Source: Luteibacter sp. Sphag1AF (GTDB taxonomy: Bacteria > Pseudomonadota > Gammaproteobacteria > Xanthomonadales > Rhodanobacteraceae). From it: a stretch of DNA of 64,000 bases. A program made the translations under genes and the position numbers. Each line of letters begins with the position of its first letter. Within the stretch, counting starts at the first letter, position 1. Shown in pieces: positions 43,025 to 54,604 of this stretch. The DNA lies in the NCBI RefSeq assembly GCF_014192715.1, contig NZ_JACHYH010000002.1, positions 62,001-126,000 on the forward strand, read 5' to 3'. The notes under the pieces were generated by a model that was not told the origin of the DNA, made no database searches, and saw only the letters and a list, made by a program, of their open reading frames with translations.

Positions 43025-45526
43025 TCAATGACGCACGGAAGGTGAGCGCTTTCCATCAGCGGGAGGCTCGTCACGTGCCACCTCGACCTTCTCACCCGAT
43101 GCATTGGGGCTGAGCGGACGCTCCAGTGCCAGATCAAGCACTTCGTCGATCCAGCGTACCGGGTGGATGCTGAGCGAACCGGTGATGTTCTCCGGAATAT
43201 CGACCAGATCCTTCCGGTTCTCGTCCGGAATGATGACCGTGGTGATGCCGCCACGATGAGCCGCCAGCAGCTTCTCTTTCAGGCCACCAATCGGCAGCAC
43301 GCGACCACGCAGCGTGATCTCGCCTGTCATGGCCACCTCCGAACGCACAGGCACCTTGGTCAGGGCCGACACCAGCGCCGTGCACATGGCGATACCGGCA
43401 CTCGGACCATCCTTGGGCGTTGCACCTTCCGGCACGTGGATGTGGATGTCGAACTTCTGGTGGAACTCCGGATCAATGCCCAGGGCATCGGCACGCGCAC
43501 GCACCACGCTGAGGGCCGCCTGGATGGACTCCTTCATGACGTCGCCAAGCTGACCGGTATGCACCAGTCGACCCTTGCCCGGAACGATGGACGCTTCGAT
43601 GCTGAGCAGATCGCCGCCCACCTGCGTCCAGGCCAGGCCCGTGACCAGGCCCACTTCGTTCTGCAGTTCCGCCCGACCGAAGTCGAAACGACGCACACCC
43701 AGGTAATGATCGAGGTTCGACGCATCCACCTTGACGGCGGCAGGTGCAACTACCTTGCTCTTCGCCGCGGCAGCTTTCGTTGCCTTCTTCGGCTTGGCCT
43801 TCGCATGTGCAGGCACCGTACCCAGCGCAATCTCCTTGACCACCTTGCGGCAGATTTTCGAGATTTCGCGCTCAAGGTTACGGACGCCCGATTCGCGCGT
43901 GTAGTAGCGCACGATGTCGCGCACGGCGTCCGGTGCAATGGACAGCTCGTCCGGATTCAGACCGTTGGCCTTCAACTGCTTCGGCAGCAGATAACGCTGC
44001 GCGATGGCCATCTTCTCGTCTTCGGTGTAACCCGGAATACGGATGACTTCCATGCGGTCAAGCAACGGGCCGGGAATATTCAGTGAGTTGGCCGTGGCAA
44101 TCCACATCACTTCGGAGAGGTCGAGATCCACCTCAAGATAGTGATCGTTGAATGCGTTGTTCTGCTCCGGGTCCAGCACTTCCAGAAGCGCGGACGACGG
44201 ATCGCCACGGAAGTCCATCGACATCTTGTCGATCTCGTCCAGAACAAAAAGCGGGTTCTTCGTGCCGACCTTCGTCAGATTCTGCACGATGCGGCCCGGC
44301 ATCGAACCGATGTACGTGCGGCGATGACCGCGGATTTCAGCCTCATCGCGCACGCCGCCCAGGCTCATGCGAACGAACTTGCGGTTGGTTGCTTTCGCAA
44401 TGGACTGACCCAGCGATGTCTTGCCCACGCCGGGCGGCCCGACGAGGCAGAGGATCGGACCCTTCATGGTGTTCACGCGCTGCTGTACCGCGAGGTACTC
44501 AAGGATGCGCTCCTTGACCTTCTCCAGGCCAAAGTGATCGGCATCGAGCACTTCCTGCGCCAAGGCGAGATCCTTGCGAACCTTGCTGCGCTTTTTCCAC
44601 GGCACGCCAACCACCCAGTCAAGGTAGTTGCGCACGACGGTCGCCTCGGCAGACATCGGCGACATCTGCTTGAGCTTGTTGAATTCCTGGCGAGCCTTGG
44701 CCAGCACAGCCTTGGGCATGCCGGCAGCTTCAATCTTCTTCTGAAGCTCTTCAACCTCGTTCGTACCCTCTTCGCCCTCACCCAGTTCCTTCTGGATGGC
44801 CTTCATCTGTTCGTTGAGGTAGTACTCGCGCTGACTCTTTTCCATCTGCGACTTCACGCGACCGCGGATGCGCTTCTCGACCTGCTGCAGATCCATCTCG
44901 CCGTCGACCAGGCCGATCAGCAGCTCAAGACGCTGACCAACATCCGCCGTTTCAAGCACGCGCTGCTTGTCAGCCATGCGCACGGAAAGATGAGCCGCAA
45001 TGGAGTCGGCCAGACGCGACGGATCGTCAATGCCGGACAGCGTGGCGAGAATTTCCGGCGGCAGCTTGCGGCTCTGCTTCACCAGTTGCTCGAACAACGA
45101 CACGAGCGAACGCGATACGACATCCAGTTCGCGTTCGTTGCTGCTGTATTCCGGCTCAACCACGTGCGCTTTGCCGCTGAGCATGCCGGCGTCGTCCACG
45201 AAGGAATCAATCGCCACGCGCGCCTGCCCCTCGACCAGCACCTTGACGGTGCCGTCGGGCAATTTCAGCAGTTGCAGGACGCCCGCCAGCGTGCCGACCT
45301 TGTGCAGGTCGTCGATAGCCGGGTCGTCGATGTCGGGGCTCTTCTGCGCCACGAGAAGAATCTGGCGCTCACCCTCCATCGCGCTCTCAAGAGCGCGCAT
45401 GGATTTGTCGCGGCCAACGAAAAGCGGGATCACCATGTGGGGGTAAACCACAACGTCCCGCAGCGGCAGCACGGGCAGCAGATCCAGTTCGTTGGCGGTC
45501 GACGTAACAGGCCGGTTCTTCGCCAT
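43025..45526 (-). CDS. lon: ATP-dependent protease Lon
   Basis: Degrades misfolded and regulatory proteins in the cytosol. The 833-residue product has the N-terminal substrate-binding domain, Walker [17 protein letters not shown], Walker [11 protein letters not shown], sensor region and a proteolytic domain with the catalytic Ser in [12 protein letters not shown] and Lys in [14 protein letters not shown]. Between the ATPase and the protease domain is a basic Lys/Ala-rich insertion (codons about 43735-43815: [16 protein letters not shown]) absent from E. coli Lon. It follows clpX, the standard order tig-clpP-clpX-lon-hupB-ppiD. Confidence 0.96.
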   Translation of the reverse strand: MAKNRPVTSTANELDLLPVLPLRDVVVYPHMVIPLFVGRDKSMRALESAMEGERQILLVAQKSPDIDDPAIDDLHKVGTLAGVLQLLKLPDGTVKVLVEGQARVAIDSFVDDAGMLSGKAHVVEPEYSSNERELDVVSRSLVSLFEQLVKQSRKLPPEILATLSGIDDPSRLADSIAAHLSVRMADKQRVLETADVGQRLELLIGLVDGEMDLQQVEKRIRGRVKSQMEKSQREYYLNEQMKAIQKELGEGEEGTNEVEELQKKIEAAGMPKAVLAKARQEFNKLKQMSPMSAEATVVRNYLDWVVGVPWKKRSKVRKDLALAQEVLDADHFGLEKVKERILEYLAVQQRVNTMKGPILCLVGPPGVGKTSLGQSIAKATNRKFVRMSLGGVRDEAEIRGHRRTYIGSMPGRIVQNLTKVGTKNPLFVLDEIDKMSMDFRGDPSSALLEVLDPEQNNAFNDHYLEVDLDLSEVMWIATANSLNIPGPLLDRMEVIRIPGYTEDEKMAIAQRYLLPKQLKANGLNPDELSIAPDAVRDIVRYYTRESGVRNLEREISKICRKVVKEIALGTVPAHAKAKPKKATKAAAAKSKVVAPAAVKVDASNLDHYLGVRRFDFGRAELQNEVGLVTGLAWTQVGGDLLSIEASIVPGKGRLVHTGQLGDVMKESIQAALSVVRARADALGIDPEFHQKFDIHIHVPEGATPKDGPSAGIAMCTALVSALTKVPVRSEVAMTGEITLRGRVLPIGGLKEKLLAAHRGGITTVIIPDENRKDLVDIPENITGSLSIHPVRWIDEVLDLALERPLSPNASGEKVEVARDEPPADGKRSPSVRH

Positions 45527-45642
45527 GTGTATTTAATTCCCTGGGAATGATGGGCTCGCCCCGACACTGCGCCGGGGCCGCATAGACGTCAAGTGGTGGC
45601 GGCCAGTAATCGCATCAAGTGCGCGGCGCCATAAGAAAATTC

Positions 45643-45685
45643 GCAAAACAAAACGGCCCCGGAGCCGTGAAGCGCCGGGGCCGTT
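45643..45685 (-). terminator. Terminator of clpX
   Basis: On the minus strand an 11-base-pair stem AACGGCCCCGG/CCGGGGCCGTT with a 12-base loop is followed by TTGTTTTG. It lies 27 bases after the clpX stop and before lon. Confidence 0.75.
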
Positions 45686-45711
45686 CATTCACGCTACAGC
45701 AGGACGCGGGA

Positions 45712-47007
45712 TCAGGCCGCGTCACCACCCTCACCCGCCACACGCTGCTGTTGCAGGTTGCCGCGGTAGATGAGGTAGGGCTCTGCCTGGCCGTCGATGA
45801 CTGCGTCATCCACAACCACCTTGCTGACATGCTCCAGCGAGGGCAGCTCAAACATCGTGTCCAGAAGCACCTGCTCAAGAATGGTGCGCAGACCACGTGC
45901 ACCCGTCTTGCGCTTCAGGGCGCGCTTGGCGATGGCCGACAGGGCCTCGGGGCGGAATTCGAGCTCCGCACCTTCCATGTCGAACAGCTTTTTGAACTGC
46001 TTGGTGACGGCGTTTTTCGGCTCGGTAAGAATCTGCACGAGTGCAGCCTCATCGAGCTCGTCCAACGTGGCGACGACCGGCAGGCGACCGACAAACTCGG
46101 GGATCAGACCAAAACGCACCAGATCAGCCGGCTCCACTTCGGAAAGAAGCTTGCCCACATTCTCCGTGCGCTCCTTGCTGCGTATTTCCGCACCAAAGCC
46201 GATACCCGTGGTCTCGGAGCGCTGCTGAATCACTTTCTCAAGGCCAGCAAACGCACCACCCACGATGAACAGGATGTTGCGCGTGTCCACCTGCAGGAAT
46301 TCCTGCTGCGGATGCTTGCGACCGCCCTGCGGCGGCACCGAAGCGAGCGTGCCTTCGATCAGCTTGAGAAGTGCCTGCTGCACACCTTCGCCGGACACAT
46401 CGCGGGTGATCGACGGGTTTTCGCTCTTGCGCGAAATCTTGTCGATCTCGTCGATATAGACGATGCCGCTCTGCGCCTTTTCGACGTCGTAGTCGCACTT
46501 CTGCAGAAGCTTCTGAATGATGTTTTCGACGTCTTCGCCAACGTAGCCGGCCTCGGTCAACGTCGTGGCATCCGCAATGGTGAACGGCACGTTGAGCAGG
46601 CGCGCCAGCGTTTCCGCAAGCAGCGTCTTGCCCGAACCGGTCGGACCAATCAGGAGGATGTTGGACTTGCCAAGCTCGACGTCGTCGCTCTTCTGACGCG
46701 ATTCCATACGCTTGTAGTGGTTGTATACCGCCACCGACAGAGCTTTCTTTGCACGAGTCTGACCCACGACGTACTGGTCGAGGGCTTCCATGATCTCGCG
46801 CGGCTTCGGGAGCTGGGTACGGCCAGAGGCCGCCTTCTCTTCGAGCTCTTCGCGGATGATGTCGTTGCACAGTTCAACGCATTCATCGCAGATGAATACG
46901 CTGGGACCCGCAATCAGCTTGCGCACTTCGTGCTGGCTCTTTCCGCAGAAAGAGCAGTAAAGAATTTTGCCGCTGTCGTTGGAACGGCCCTGCCGCTCGT
47001 CGCTCAT
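45712..47007 (-). CDS. clpX: ClpX ATP-dependent unfoldase
   Basis: Unfolds and feeds substrates to ClpP. The 431-residue product has an N-terminal four-Cys zinc domain (CSFCGKS...CDECVELC), Walker [16 protein letters not shown], Walker [11 protein letters not shown], the pore loop GYVGEDVE and a C-terminal domain. Length is standard. It follows clpP by 100 bases. Confidence 0.97.
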   Translation of the reverse strand: MSDERQGRSNDSGKILYCSFCGKSQHEVRKLIAGPSVFICDECVELCNDIIREELEEKAASGRTQLPKPREIMEALDQYVVGQTRAKKALSVAVYNHYKRMESRQKSDDVELGKSNILLIGPTGSGKTLLAETLARLLNVPFTIADATTLTEAGYVGEDVENIIQKLLQKCDYDVEKAQSGIVYIDEIDKISRKSENPSITRDVSGEGVQQALLKLIEGTLASVPPQGGRKHPQQEFLQVDTRNILFIVGGAFAGLEKVIQQRSETTGIGFGAEIRSKERTENVGKLLSEVEPADLVRFGLIPEFVGRLPVVATLDELDEAALVQILTEPKNAVTKQFKKLFDMEGAELEFRPEALSAIAKRALKRKTGARGLRTILEQVLLDTMFELPSLEHVSKVVVDDAVIDGQAEPYLIYRGNLQQQRVAGEGGDAA

Positions 47008-47053
47008 GCTGTAGGCCCTACTGTCAATCTAGATGCGCTTTGAGAATAGCACA

Positions 47054-47086
47054 GCACTTCGCCCCTGGGGTTCAGGGGCGAAGTGC
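47054..47086. repeat. Long hairpin between clpP and clpX
   Basis: A perfect 14-base-pair inverted repeat (GCACTTCGCCCCTG and its complement) with a 5-base loop. No U-tract. It lies 20 bases after the clpP stop and may be a partial terminator or mRNA stabiliser. Confidence 0.55.
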
Positions 47087-47107
47087 CGGATTGCAAAGCG
47101 AAAAGTG

Positions 47108-47740
47108 TCAAGCGGAACGGACGGTTTCGACCGGACGCTTGCCGAGAACCAAGTCGATCAGGCCATAAGCCTGAGCTTCTGCGCCGCTCATGAAGCGGTC
47201 GCGCTCGGTATCACGGGCAATTTCCTCGACCGGCTTGCCGCTGTGGTGCGCCATGATCGCATTCAGGCGCTCACGCATCGTGAGAATTTCACGGGCGTGA
47301 ATTTCGATATCCGTCGCCTGACCCGAGATGCCGCCAGCCCAGGGCTGGTGGATCATGATGCGCGAGTGCGGCAGCGAATAACGCTTGCCAGCCGCACCGG
47401 CCGAGAGCAGCAACGCACCCATGCTGGCCGCCTGGCCGATGCACATGGTGCTGACATCCGGCTTGATGAACTGCATCGTGTCGTAGATCGCCATACCCGC
47501 GGTGACAGAACCACCCGGGCTGTTGATGTACAGATTGATGTCTTTGTCCGGATTTTCGGATTCGAGGAACAGCAGCTGGGCAACGACCACATTTGCCATG
47601 TAGTCGTCGACCGGGCCGACCAGAAAGATCACGCGCTCTTTGAGGAGGCGCGAGTAAATGTCGTACGAACGCTCGCCGCGTGCGGTCTGCTCGACGACGA
47701 TGGGCACCAAATTGAGGTTCTGGATCGGAGCCATGGACAT
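47108..47740 (-). CDS. clpP: ClpP protease subunit
   Basis: Serine protease that forms the proteolytic chamber. The 210-residue product has the catalytic Ser in [13 protein letters not shown], His in SRIMIHQP and Asp in the [16 protein letters not shown] region. Length is standard. It follows tig by 50 bases. Confidence 0.97.
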   Translation of the reverse strand: MSMAPIQNLNLVPIVVEQTARGERSYDIYSRLLKERVIFLVGPVDDYMANVVVAQLLFLESENPDKDINLYINSPGGSVTAGMAIYDTMQFIKPDVSTMCIGQAASMGALLLSAGAAGKRYSLPHSRIMIHQPWAGGISGQATDIEIHAREILTMRERLNAIMAHHSGKPVEEIARDTERDRFMSGAEAQAYGLIDLVLGKRPVETVRSA

Positions 47741-47790
47741 GTCACTCTCTCCTGGAGATGGGGCCCTGGGGATGGGGACAACCGGTGGAA

Positions 47791-49083
47791 TTAACCACCG
47801 ATCGGACGCATCACCTCGTCAAAGCTCAGGTTCTGGTCGGTGGACCTGGCATGATCTGCCACCCATTCCGCCACCTGATCTTCCATAACGCGATTCTGCA
47901 GTCCCGACATCAGTTGGGGGTCGCCGCTATAGAGTTCAATGACCTTTTCCGGCTCTTCATAGGTCGAGGCAATCGCATTGAGCATTTCTGCCATGCGCTT
48001 GCGATCAACGCGGATCTCGTTCTTGCGAGCGATTTCACCCATCAGGAGGGCGGCAGCCACGCGCTTGCGGGCAATCGGCTCTGCCTGGGCCACCAGCTCG
48101 GCCGGCGGGGTCTGGCCGCGCGGCACGTTGGAACCGGCAAGGCTCTCAGCCTCGGCCTGGACCATCAGCTCGGGAACGTCCAGATCCGAGTAGGCGCCGG
48201 CCAGCTTTTCAGCCACTTCGGACTTGAGGCGGGCCATCAGCGTCGCCTTCAGCTCACGCTCGAGGTTGGCGCGCACTTCCTTGCGGAAGGTCTCCAGGTC
48301 ACCATCGACCACGCCGAAGGTCTTCACGAAGTCGGCGTCGACGGCCGGCAGGTTCGGCTCCTGCACCTTCACGATCTTGAAGGTGACGCTGGCGGTCTTG
48401 CCAGCCAGATCGGTGTTGCGGAAGTCAGCCGGGAAGGCGACGTCCTGCACCAGGTCTTCGCCGGCCTTGCGGCCAGTCAGGGCCTCGTCCAGCGCCTTGA
48501 ACAGCGTGCCGGAACCCAGGACGCTGCCAGCGCGCTCCAGACCTTCGGCGGGGAAACGGTAGCCATCGGTCTGCGCGGCGTATTCGAACATCACGAAGTC
48601 GCCGTCCTTCGAGGCACGATCCACTTCGTCAAAGCTGCGGCGCTGCATGCGCAGGGTTTCGATCATCTTGTCGATGTCGGCATCTTCCACCGTCGCCTTC
48701 GGGCGCGCGATTTCCAGCGCAGCAACGTCGATAGCCGGGAATTCCGGCATGATTTCGAAGCTGGCGGTGTAGGAGATTTCGCCATCCACAGCCTGGCCGG
48801 TCGTGTCTACCGAGGGATTGGCGATCGGACGCAGATTTTCCTTTTCCACCGCTTCGCGCAGCGTGCTGCCGATCAGGTCCGAAAGGGCCTCACCGTGAAC
48901 CTGCTGACCAAAACGCTGCTTCAGGACGGTGAGCGGAACCTTGCCCGGACGGAAGCCCTTCAGGCGCACCGTGCGACCCATTTCTGCAAAACGCTCGTCA
49001 ACCTGCGCGTCGAGGCGCCCGGCGGGGATCTTCACCGTGAGCTTGCGCCCGAGCTTGCCGACCTTCTCAACCGAAACCTGCAT
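47791..49083 (-). CDS. tig: Trigger factor
   Basis: Ribosome-bound chaperone that folds nascent proteins. The 430-residue product (ATG 49083 with AGGAGATG ahead) starts [20 protein letters not shown]. Its ribosome-binding motif is KGFRPGKVP, then comes a PPIase domain ([16 protein letters not shown]) and helical C-terminal arms. It is 47 bases upstream of clpP, and the tRNA-Leu gene is just before it. Confidence 0.97.
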   Translation of the reverse strand: MQVSVEKVGKLGRKLTVKIPAGRLDAQVDERFAEMGRTVRLKGFRPGKVPLTVLKQRFGQQVHGEALSDLIGSTLREAVEKENLRPIANPSVDTTGQAVDGEISYTASFEIMPEFPAIDVAALEIARPKATVEDADIDKMIETLRMQRRSFDEVDRASKDGDFVMFEYAAQTDGYRFPAEGLERAGSVLGSGTLFKALDEALTGRKAGEDLVQDVAFPADFRNTDLAGKTASVTFKIVKVQEPNLPAVDADFVKTFGVVDGDLETFRKEVRANLERELKATLMARLKSEVAEKLAGAYSDLDVPELMVQAEAESLAGSNVPRGQTPPAELVAQAEPIARKRVAAALLMGEIARKNEIRVDRKRMAEMLNAIASTYEEPEKVIELYSGDPQLMSGLQNRVMEDQVAEWVADHARSTDQNLSFDEVMRPIGG

Positions 49084-49154
49084 GACATCTCCTGAAGCCG
49101 CCATCGACCTGGCGTGATGGCGACGTTCCGTCGCCGTAACCGAATATAGGGGAT

Positions 49155-49239
49155 TGGTGCGAAGGGAGGGACTCGAACCCTCACGGGTTACCCCGCCAGA
49201 ACCTAAATCTGGTGCGTCTACCAATTCCGCCACCCTCGC
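49155..49239 (-). tRNA. tRNA-Leu, anticodon TAG
   Basis: An 85-base class II tRNA with acceptor GCGAGGG, anticodon loop TTTAGGT, long variable arm and encoded CCA. Reads CUA and CUG. It lies upstream of tig on the same strand. Confidence 0.95.
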
Positions 49240-49390
49240 ATACCAATGAGGAACGTCAGTGGTGACGGGAAACCCCCGCCCTCCACCTGGCGCCCCTCGC
49301 AAAACTCCGCCCAAGTGGATGATTCCCTTGAGCGAAAGCGGTCCATTTTAAGGCCCGCGCCTCACCCGGCACAAGCGGTGTGAAAAGCTA

Positions 49391-49423
49391 AAAAAAAACG
49401 CCGGTTGCGATGCAACCGGCGTT
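49391..49423 (-). terminator. Terminator of the tRNA cluster
   Basis: On the minus strand AACGCCGGTTG pairs with CAACCGGCGTT and is followed by a run of nine T. It ends the Arg-Pro-Arg-His-Lys tRNA transcript. Confidence 0.88.
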
Positions 49424-49428
49424 CTGAT

Positions 49429-49504
<76 letters not shown>

Positions 49505-49529
49505 TGGAAACGTTGAAGCACATTGTAAG

Positions 49530-49607
49530 TGGGGTGGACGATGGGACTCGAACCCACGGCATCCGGAATCACAATCCGGTACTCTAACCAGCTGAGCTAC
49601 GCCCACC
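49530..49607 (-). tRNA. tRNA-His, anticodon GTG
   Basis: Anticodon loop TTGTGAT, encoded CCA and the extra 5' G opposite C73 that marks tRNA-His. Confidence 0.95.
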
Positions 49608-49620
49608 ATAAAACGACATC

Positions 49621-49697
49621 TGGCGCGCCCGACAGGAATCGAACCTGCAACCGTCGGCTTAGAAGGCCGATGCTCTATCCGATTGAGCTACAGGCGC
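49621..49697 (-). tRNA. tRNA-Arg, anticodon TCT
   Basis: A 77-base tRNA with acceptor GCGCCTG, anticodon loop CTTCTAA and encoded CCA. Reads AGA, rare in a GC-rich genome. Confidence 0.95.
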
Positions 49698-49722
49698 AAA
49701 GCGCTGTACGTAGAACGCCACT

Positions 49723-49799
49723 TGGTCGGGGCAGAGGGATTCGAACCCCCGACATCCAGCTCCCAAAGCTGGCGCTCTACCAGACTGAGCTATACCCCG
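49723..49799 (-). tRNA. tRNA-Pro, anticodon TGG
   Basis: A 77-base tRNA with acceptor CGGGGTA, anticodon loop TTTGGGA and encoded CCA. Confidence 0.95.
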
Positions 49800-49978
49800 T
49801 TACTCAAAAAACCTGACCGGCGTTACCACTGATCTAAGCCTTCAAAGGTTACGGGTCAAGCTCGAGCCCGTCAATCCGTAGAACACACACCACACTTTCA
49901 ACTACTTCTGTTTTCAGGAAAGGCGCAATGCCTTTTTGAAAACCGACTCAATAAAACTGCGTTGAGCCGCTTTGTAAA

Positions 49979-50055
49979 TGGTGCGCCCGGAGAGATTCGA
50001 ACTCCCGACCACCAAGTTCGTAGCCTGGTACTCTATCCAACTGAGCTACGGGCGC
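49979..50055 (-). tRNA. tRNA-Arg, anticodon ACG
   Basis: A 77-base tRNA with acceptor GCGCCCG, anticodon loop CTACGAA and encoded CCA. It is the first of the cluster; 179 bases separate it from tRNA-Pro, with only a weak hairpin (near 49920-49937) between. Confidence 0.95.
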
Positions 50056-50120
50056 ACACTTAAAACTTTCCATTCTCTGCCGCGGCGCGTTTGCGTGTTG
50101 GCGTTGAATCGAGAAGCGGA

Positions 50121-50149
50121 ATTATTCAGATATCGAGGGTGTGCGTCAA
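50121..50149 (-). promoter_or_regulatory. Promoter of the tRNA cluster
   Basis: Minus-strand -35 TTGACG and -10 AATAAT are separated by 17 bases, about 65 bases before tRNA-Arg(ACG). The region is AT-rich, as expected for a strong tRNA promoter. Confidence 0.65.
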
Positions 50150-50274
50150 CACTTTTTTGAAATTATTTTTCACATCGTTGTAGCAATTGATGTTTTGGAC
50201 GGCTGAATCAGCACTCCGCTGCCACCCTGCCACGCTCAACGCACTTTCGCACTCGTCCACACCACCGCTTCCGA

Positions 50275-50303
50275 CAAAAGAAAAGGCGACCCTCAAGGCC
50301 GCC
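50275..50303 (-). terminator. Terminator of ftsH
   Basis: On the minus strand GGCGGCC pairs with GGTCGCC (one G-T) around a 5-base loop, followed by TTTTCTTTTG. It begins about 20 bases past the ftsH stop. Confidence 0.78.
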
Positions 50304-50325
50304 CCTTCCCTCCACTCGCGACGCC

Positions 50326-52259
<1,934 letters not shown>

Positions 52260-52263
<4 letters not shown>

Positions 52264-52910
52264 GCGCGGTTCTCGCCTTGTTGCCGGCCCGGCTTCAATC
52301 CGGTTGCCAGCGCATAGACCTCAGGTGAACGGGCACGTGAGGCCTTCGGTTTACGCATCGTCACGCGCTGGAAGTCTGCGCGCAAGGTTTTCAGATAGTC
52401 GTCGAACCCGACGCCCTGGAACAGCTTCACGAGGAACGAGCCCCCGGGCTTCAGCCATTGGCGGCTGAAATCGAGGGCCAGGTCGCAAAGATCCATGGCG
52501 CGGATCTGATCGGCCAGAGCCACACCGCTCATATTGGGGGCCATATCGGACAGAACAAGATCAACCTTCTGACCACCCAGCATGGCCTCAAGCTCACGCA
52601 ACACCGATTCCTCACGGAAATCGCCCTGCATGAAGTCCACCCCCGACAGGCCCACCATCGGCAGGATGTCCAGGGCAATAACCTTGCCAGAAGCATCGCC
52701 CATGCGCTGGCGGGCCAGCTGGGACCAGCCGCCAGGGGCGGCGCCGAGGTCGACTACGGTCATGCCGGGCTTGATGAGCTTGTCCCGCTCGATCAGCTCT
52801 TCCAGCTTGAAAATGGCGCGGGAACGCAGCCCCTCGGCCTGGGCACGTTTGACGTAAGGGTCGTCGAAGTGTTCCTTGAGCCAGCGGGAACTACTTTTAC
52901 TGCGCGCCAT
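52260..52910 (-). CDS. rlmE: 23S rRNA 2'-O-methyltransferase RlmE
   Basis: Methylates U2552 of 23S rRNA. The 216-residue product has the Lys in [16 protein letters not shown], the SAM loop [13 protein letters not shown], the Asp in [12 protein letters not shown] and the Lys in [11 protein letters not shown]. It precedes ftsH and diverges from yhbY, as in E. coli. Confidence 0.96.
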
Positions 52911-52990
52911 TCAATAAGCCACGGATAGGGAGACAGAGTCTCGCATGATACCCTTTGCGGTATCGAAGCCGCGAATCGAACCTGAACGCA

Positions 52991-53287
52991 ATGTCGCTCT
53001 CCCCTACCCAGCGCCGTTACCTGCGCAGTCTTGCCCACGATCTCAGCCCTGTCATCCTGCTCGGGAACAAGGGCGCCACGGAGGCCGTCGCAAAAGAACT
53101 GGCACTGGCGCTCGACCGTCACGAACTGGTCAAAGTGAAACTCTCCGGTGGTGATCGCGAAGAACGCGATGCCCAGATCGACTTCCTCGCGAAGGACACC
53201 GGTGCCGAAACCGTGCAGCAGATCGGCCACGTCGTGGTCCTGTTCCGCCGCAACGAGCAAGAGCCGAAGCTGGCCCTGCCCCGCTGA
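52991..53287 (+). CDS. yhbY: YhbY-type RNA-binding protein
   Basis: A 98-residue CRM-domain protein that binds pre-50S ribosomes. It shows RRYLRSLAHDLSPVILLGNKG, read in parts, then VKVKLSG and a GHVVVLFRRN end. ATG 52991 is chosen; the frame is open 12 codons earlier. Divergent from rlmE. Confidence 0.92.
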   Translation: MSLSPTQRRYLRSLAHDLSPVILLGNKGATEAVAKELALALDRHELVKVKLSGGDREERDAQIDFLAKDTGAETVQQIGHVVVLFRRNEQEPKLALPR

Positions 53288-53293
53288 ATTGCC

Positions 53294-53668
53294 ATGGAAC
53301 TCTCGTTCGAGCATCCCGGTGAATACCTGTTCGTCCGCCGCGTCAGCGCCGGCACAGTCACCATCGTCGACCGCGATTTTCACGCCAGCCTCCTGCTCAC
53401 CCCCGAGCAGGTGGTCGAAAACTGGGGCGTCACCGACGCCTCGGCCATGACCGTCGAGCAGATCGAGCCCATCGCCCGCCTCAAGCCGGAAGTTGTGTTA
53501 CTGGGCACCGGCGAGCGTCAGGTTTTTCCGCCTGCGGCCGTCATGGCTGGCTTTTTGCGTCAGAACATCGGCATCGAAGTGATGACCAATGGCTCGGCCG
53601 CCCGCACCTATAGCCTGCTTGCCAGCGAAGGTCGCCGCGTGCTGGCCGCGTTCATCCTGCCGGAGTGA
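53294..53668 (+). CDS. Mth938-like (DUF498/NDUFAF3) domain protein
   Basis: A 124-residue soluble protein. It matches the Mth938 domain family with GVTDASAMTVEQIEPI, EVVLLGTGERQ and NGSAARTYSLLASEGRRVLAAFI. Relatives help complex I assembly in mitochondria, but the role in bacteria is unknown. It lies 6 bases after yhbY and 5 before the panE-like gene. Confidence 0.85.
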   Translation: MELSFEHPGEYLFVRRVSAGTVTIVDRDFHASLLLTPEQVVENWGVTDASAMTVEQIEPIARLKPEVVLLGTGERQVFPPAAVMAGFLRQNIGIEVMTNGSAARTYSLLASEGRRVLAAFILPE

Positions 53669-53673
53669 CATCC

Positions 53674-54597
53674 ATGCGAATGCTGGTCCTTGGCGCCGGC
53701 GGTACCGGCGGATACTTCGGTGGCCGCCTGGCCCAGGCCGGGGCCGATGTCACCTTTCTGGTGCGTCCGGCGCGGGCAAGGGAGCTGGCTTCAGACGGAC
53801 TGGTCATTCGCAGCCCACTGGGAGACGCCAGTTTTCCGGTACGCCACGTGGTCGCCGACGACGTGGCCGCTCAAGCGCCCTTCGATGTCGTATTGCTTGC
53901 CTGCAAGGCATATGACCTGGACTCGGCCATGGATGCCATCGCCCCGGCGATGGGACCGGACACCGTTATTTTGCCCATCCTGAACGGCCTGGCGCACTAT
54001 CCGGTGCTGGATCAGCGTTTTGGCGCAGATCGGGTGCTGGGCGGGCTGTGCATCATCAGCGCCACCAAAGGACCGGCTGGCGAAGTGCTGCATCTGGGCC
54101 CACCGGCCTCGATCACCTTTGGTGAACGCCAGCCCGGCAAGCAGAAGGATCACTGCGAAGCCATCGCCACATTCTGCCGCGAGGCCTCGCTGGAACACAC
54201 GCATGCCGCAGACATCGACGGCGCCATCTGGACCAAATTCACCTTCCTGACCGCCCTGGCGTCAGGCACGTGCCTGTTCCGAGCGAGTGTCGGCGGCATC
54301 GTCGCCACGGACGAAGGGCGCGATTTCATGGATGGGCTTTATGGCGAATGTCTTGCCGTCGCCAAGGCGGCGGGTCATCCCGTGCCGGAAAGCGCGCAGA
54401 AAATGGCACTGCACGCGATCACCCAGCCGGGCTCTCCGCTGACCTCCTCGATGCTGCGCGACCTGCTGGCCGGCCAGCACACGGAAGGTGCGCACATCGT
54501 GGGCGACATGCTTCACCGCGCCCGCGCGGCCGGGGTGGCCGCGCCGCACCTGTCAGCCGCGTGGATTCATCTGCAGGCGTACGAAGCCACCCGCTGA
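53674..54597 (+). CDS. Ketopantoate reductase family protein
   Basis: A 307-residue NADPH-dependent reductase of the PanE/ApbA family. The cofactor loop is MLVLGAGGTGGYFGGRLAQAG, read in parts; NGLAHYPVLDQRFG and a C-terminal SSMLRDLLAGQHTE follow, the latter with the family's key Lys/Ser/Asp region. It may be the pantothenate enzyme or a paralogue with another 2-oxo acid. ATG 53674 follows GGAGTGAC. Confidence 0.85.
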   Translation: MRMLVLGAGGTGGYFGGRLAQAGADVTFLVRPARARELASDGLVIRSPLGDASFPVRHVVADDVAAQAPFDVVLLACKAYDLDSAMDAIAPAMGPDTVILPILNGLAHYPVLDQRFGADRVLGGLCIISATKGPAGEVLHLGPPASITFGERQPGKQKDHCEAIATFCREASLEHTHAADIDGAIWTKFTFLTALASGTCLFRASVGGIVATDEGRDFMDGLYGECLAVAKAAGHPVPESAQKMALHAITQPGSPLTSSMLRDLLAGQHTEGAHIVGDMLHRARAAGVAAPHLSAAWIHLQAYEATR

Positions 54598-54604
54598 AAC
54601 AGCG

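Noticed and set aside
44141..45550. 469-residue frame on the plus strand
   Set aside because: Antisense to lon, without family motifs, and explained by lon's codon positions.
45527..45620. Heat-shock (sigma-32) promoter before lon
   Set aside because: CTTGA boxes occur (near 45590 and 45615), but spacing to a CCCC-type -10 element is wrong, so I cannot support it.
45619..47043. 474-residue frame on the plus strand
   Set aside because: Antisense to clpX; no ribosome-binding site or motif.
49529..49816. Short frames over tRNA genes giving RDSNPR-like peptides
   Set aside because: A known artefact of translating tRNA genes; similar frames appear at 34245-34345, 20702-20800 and 42038-42292.
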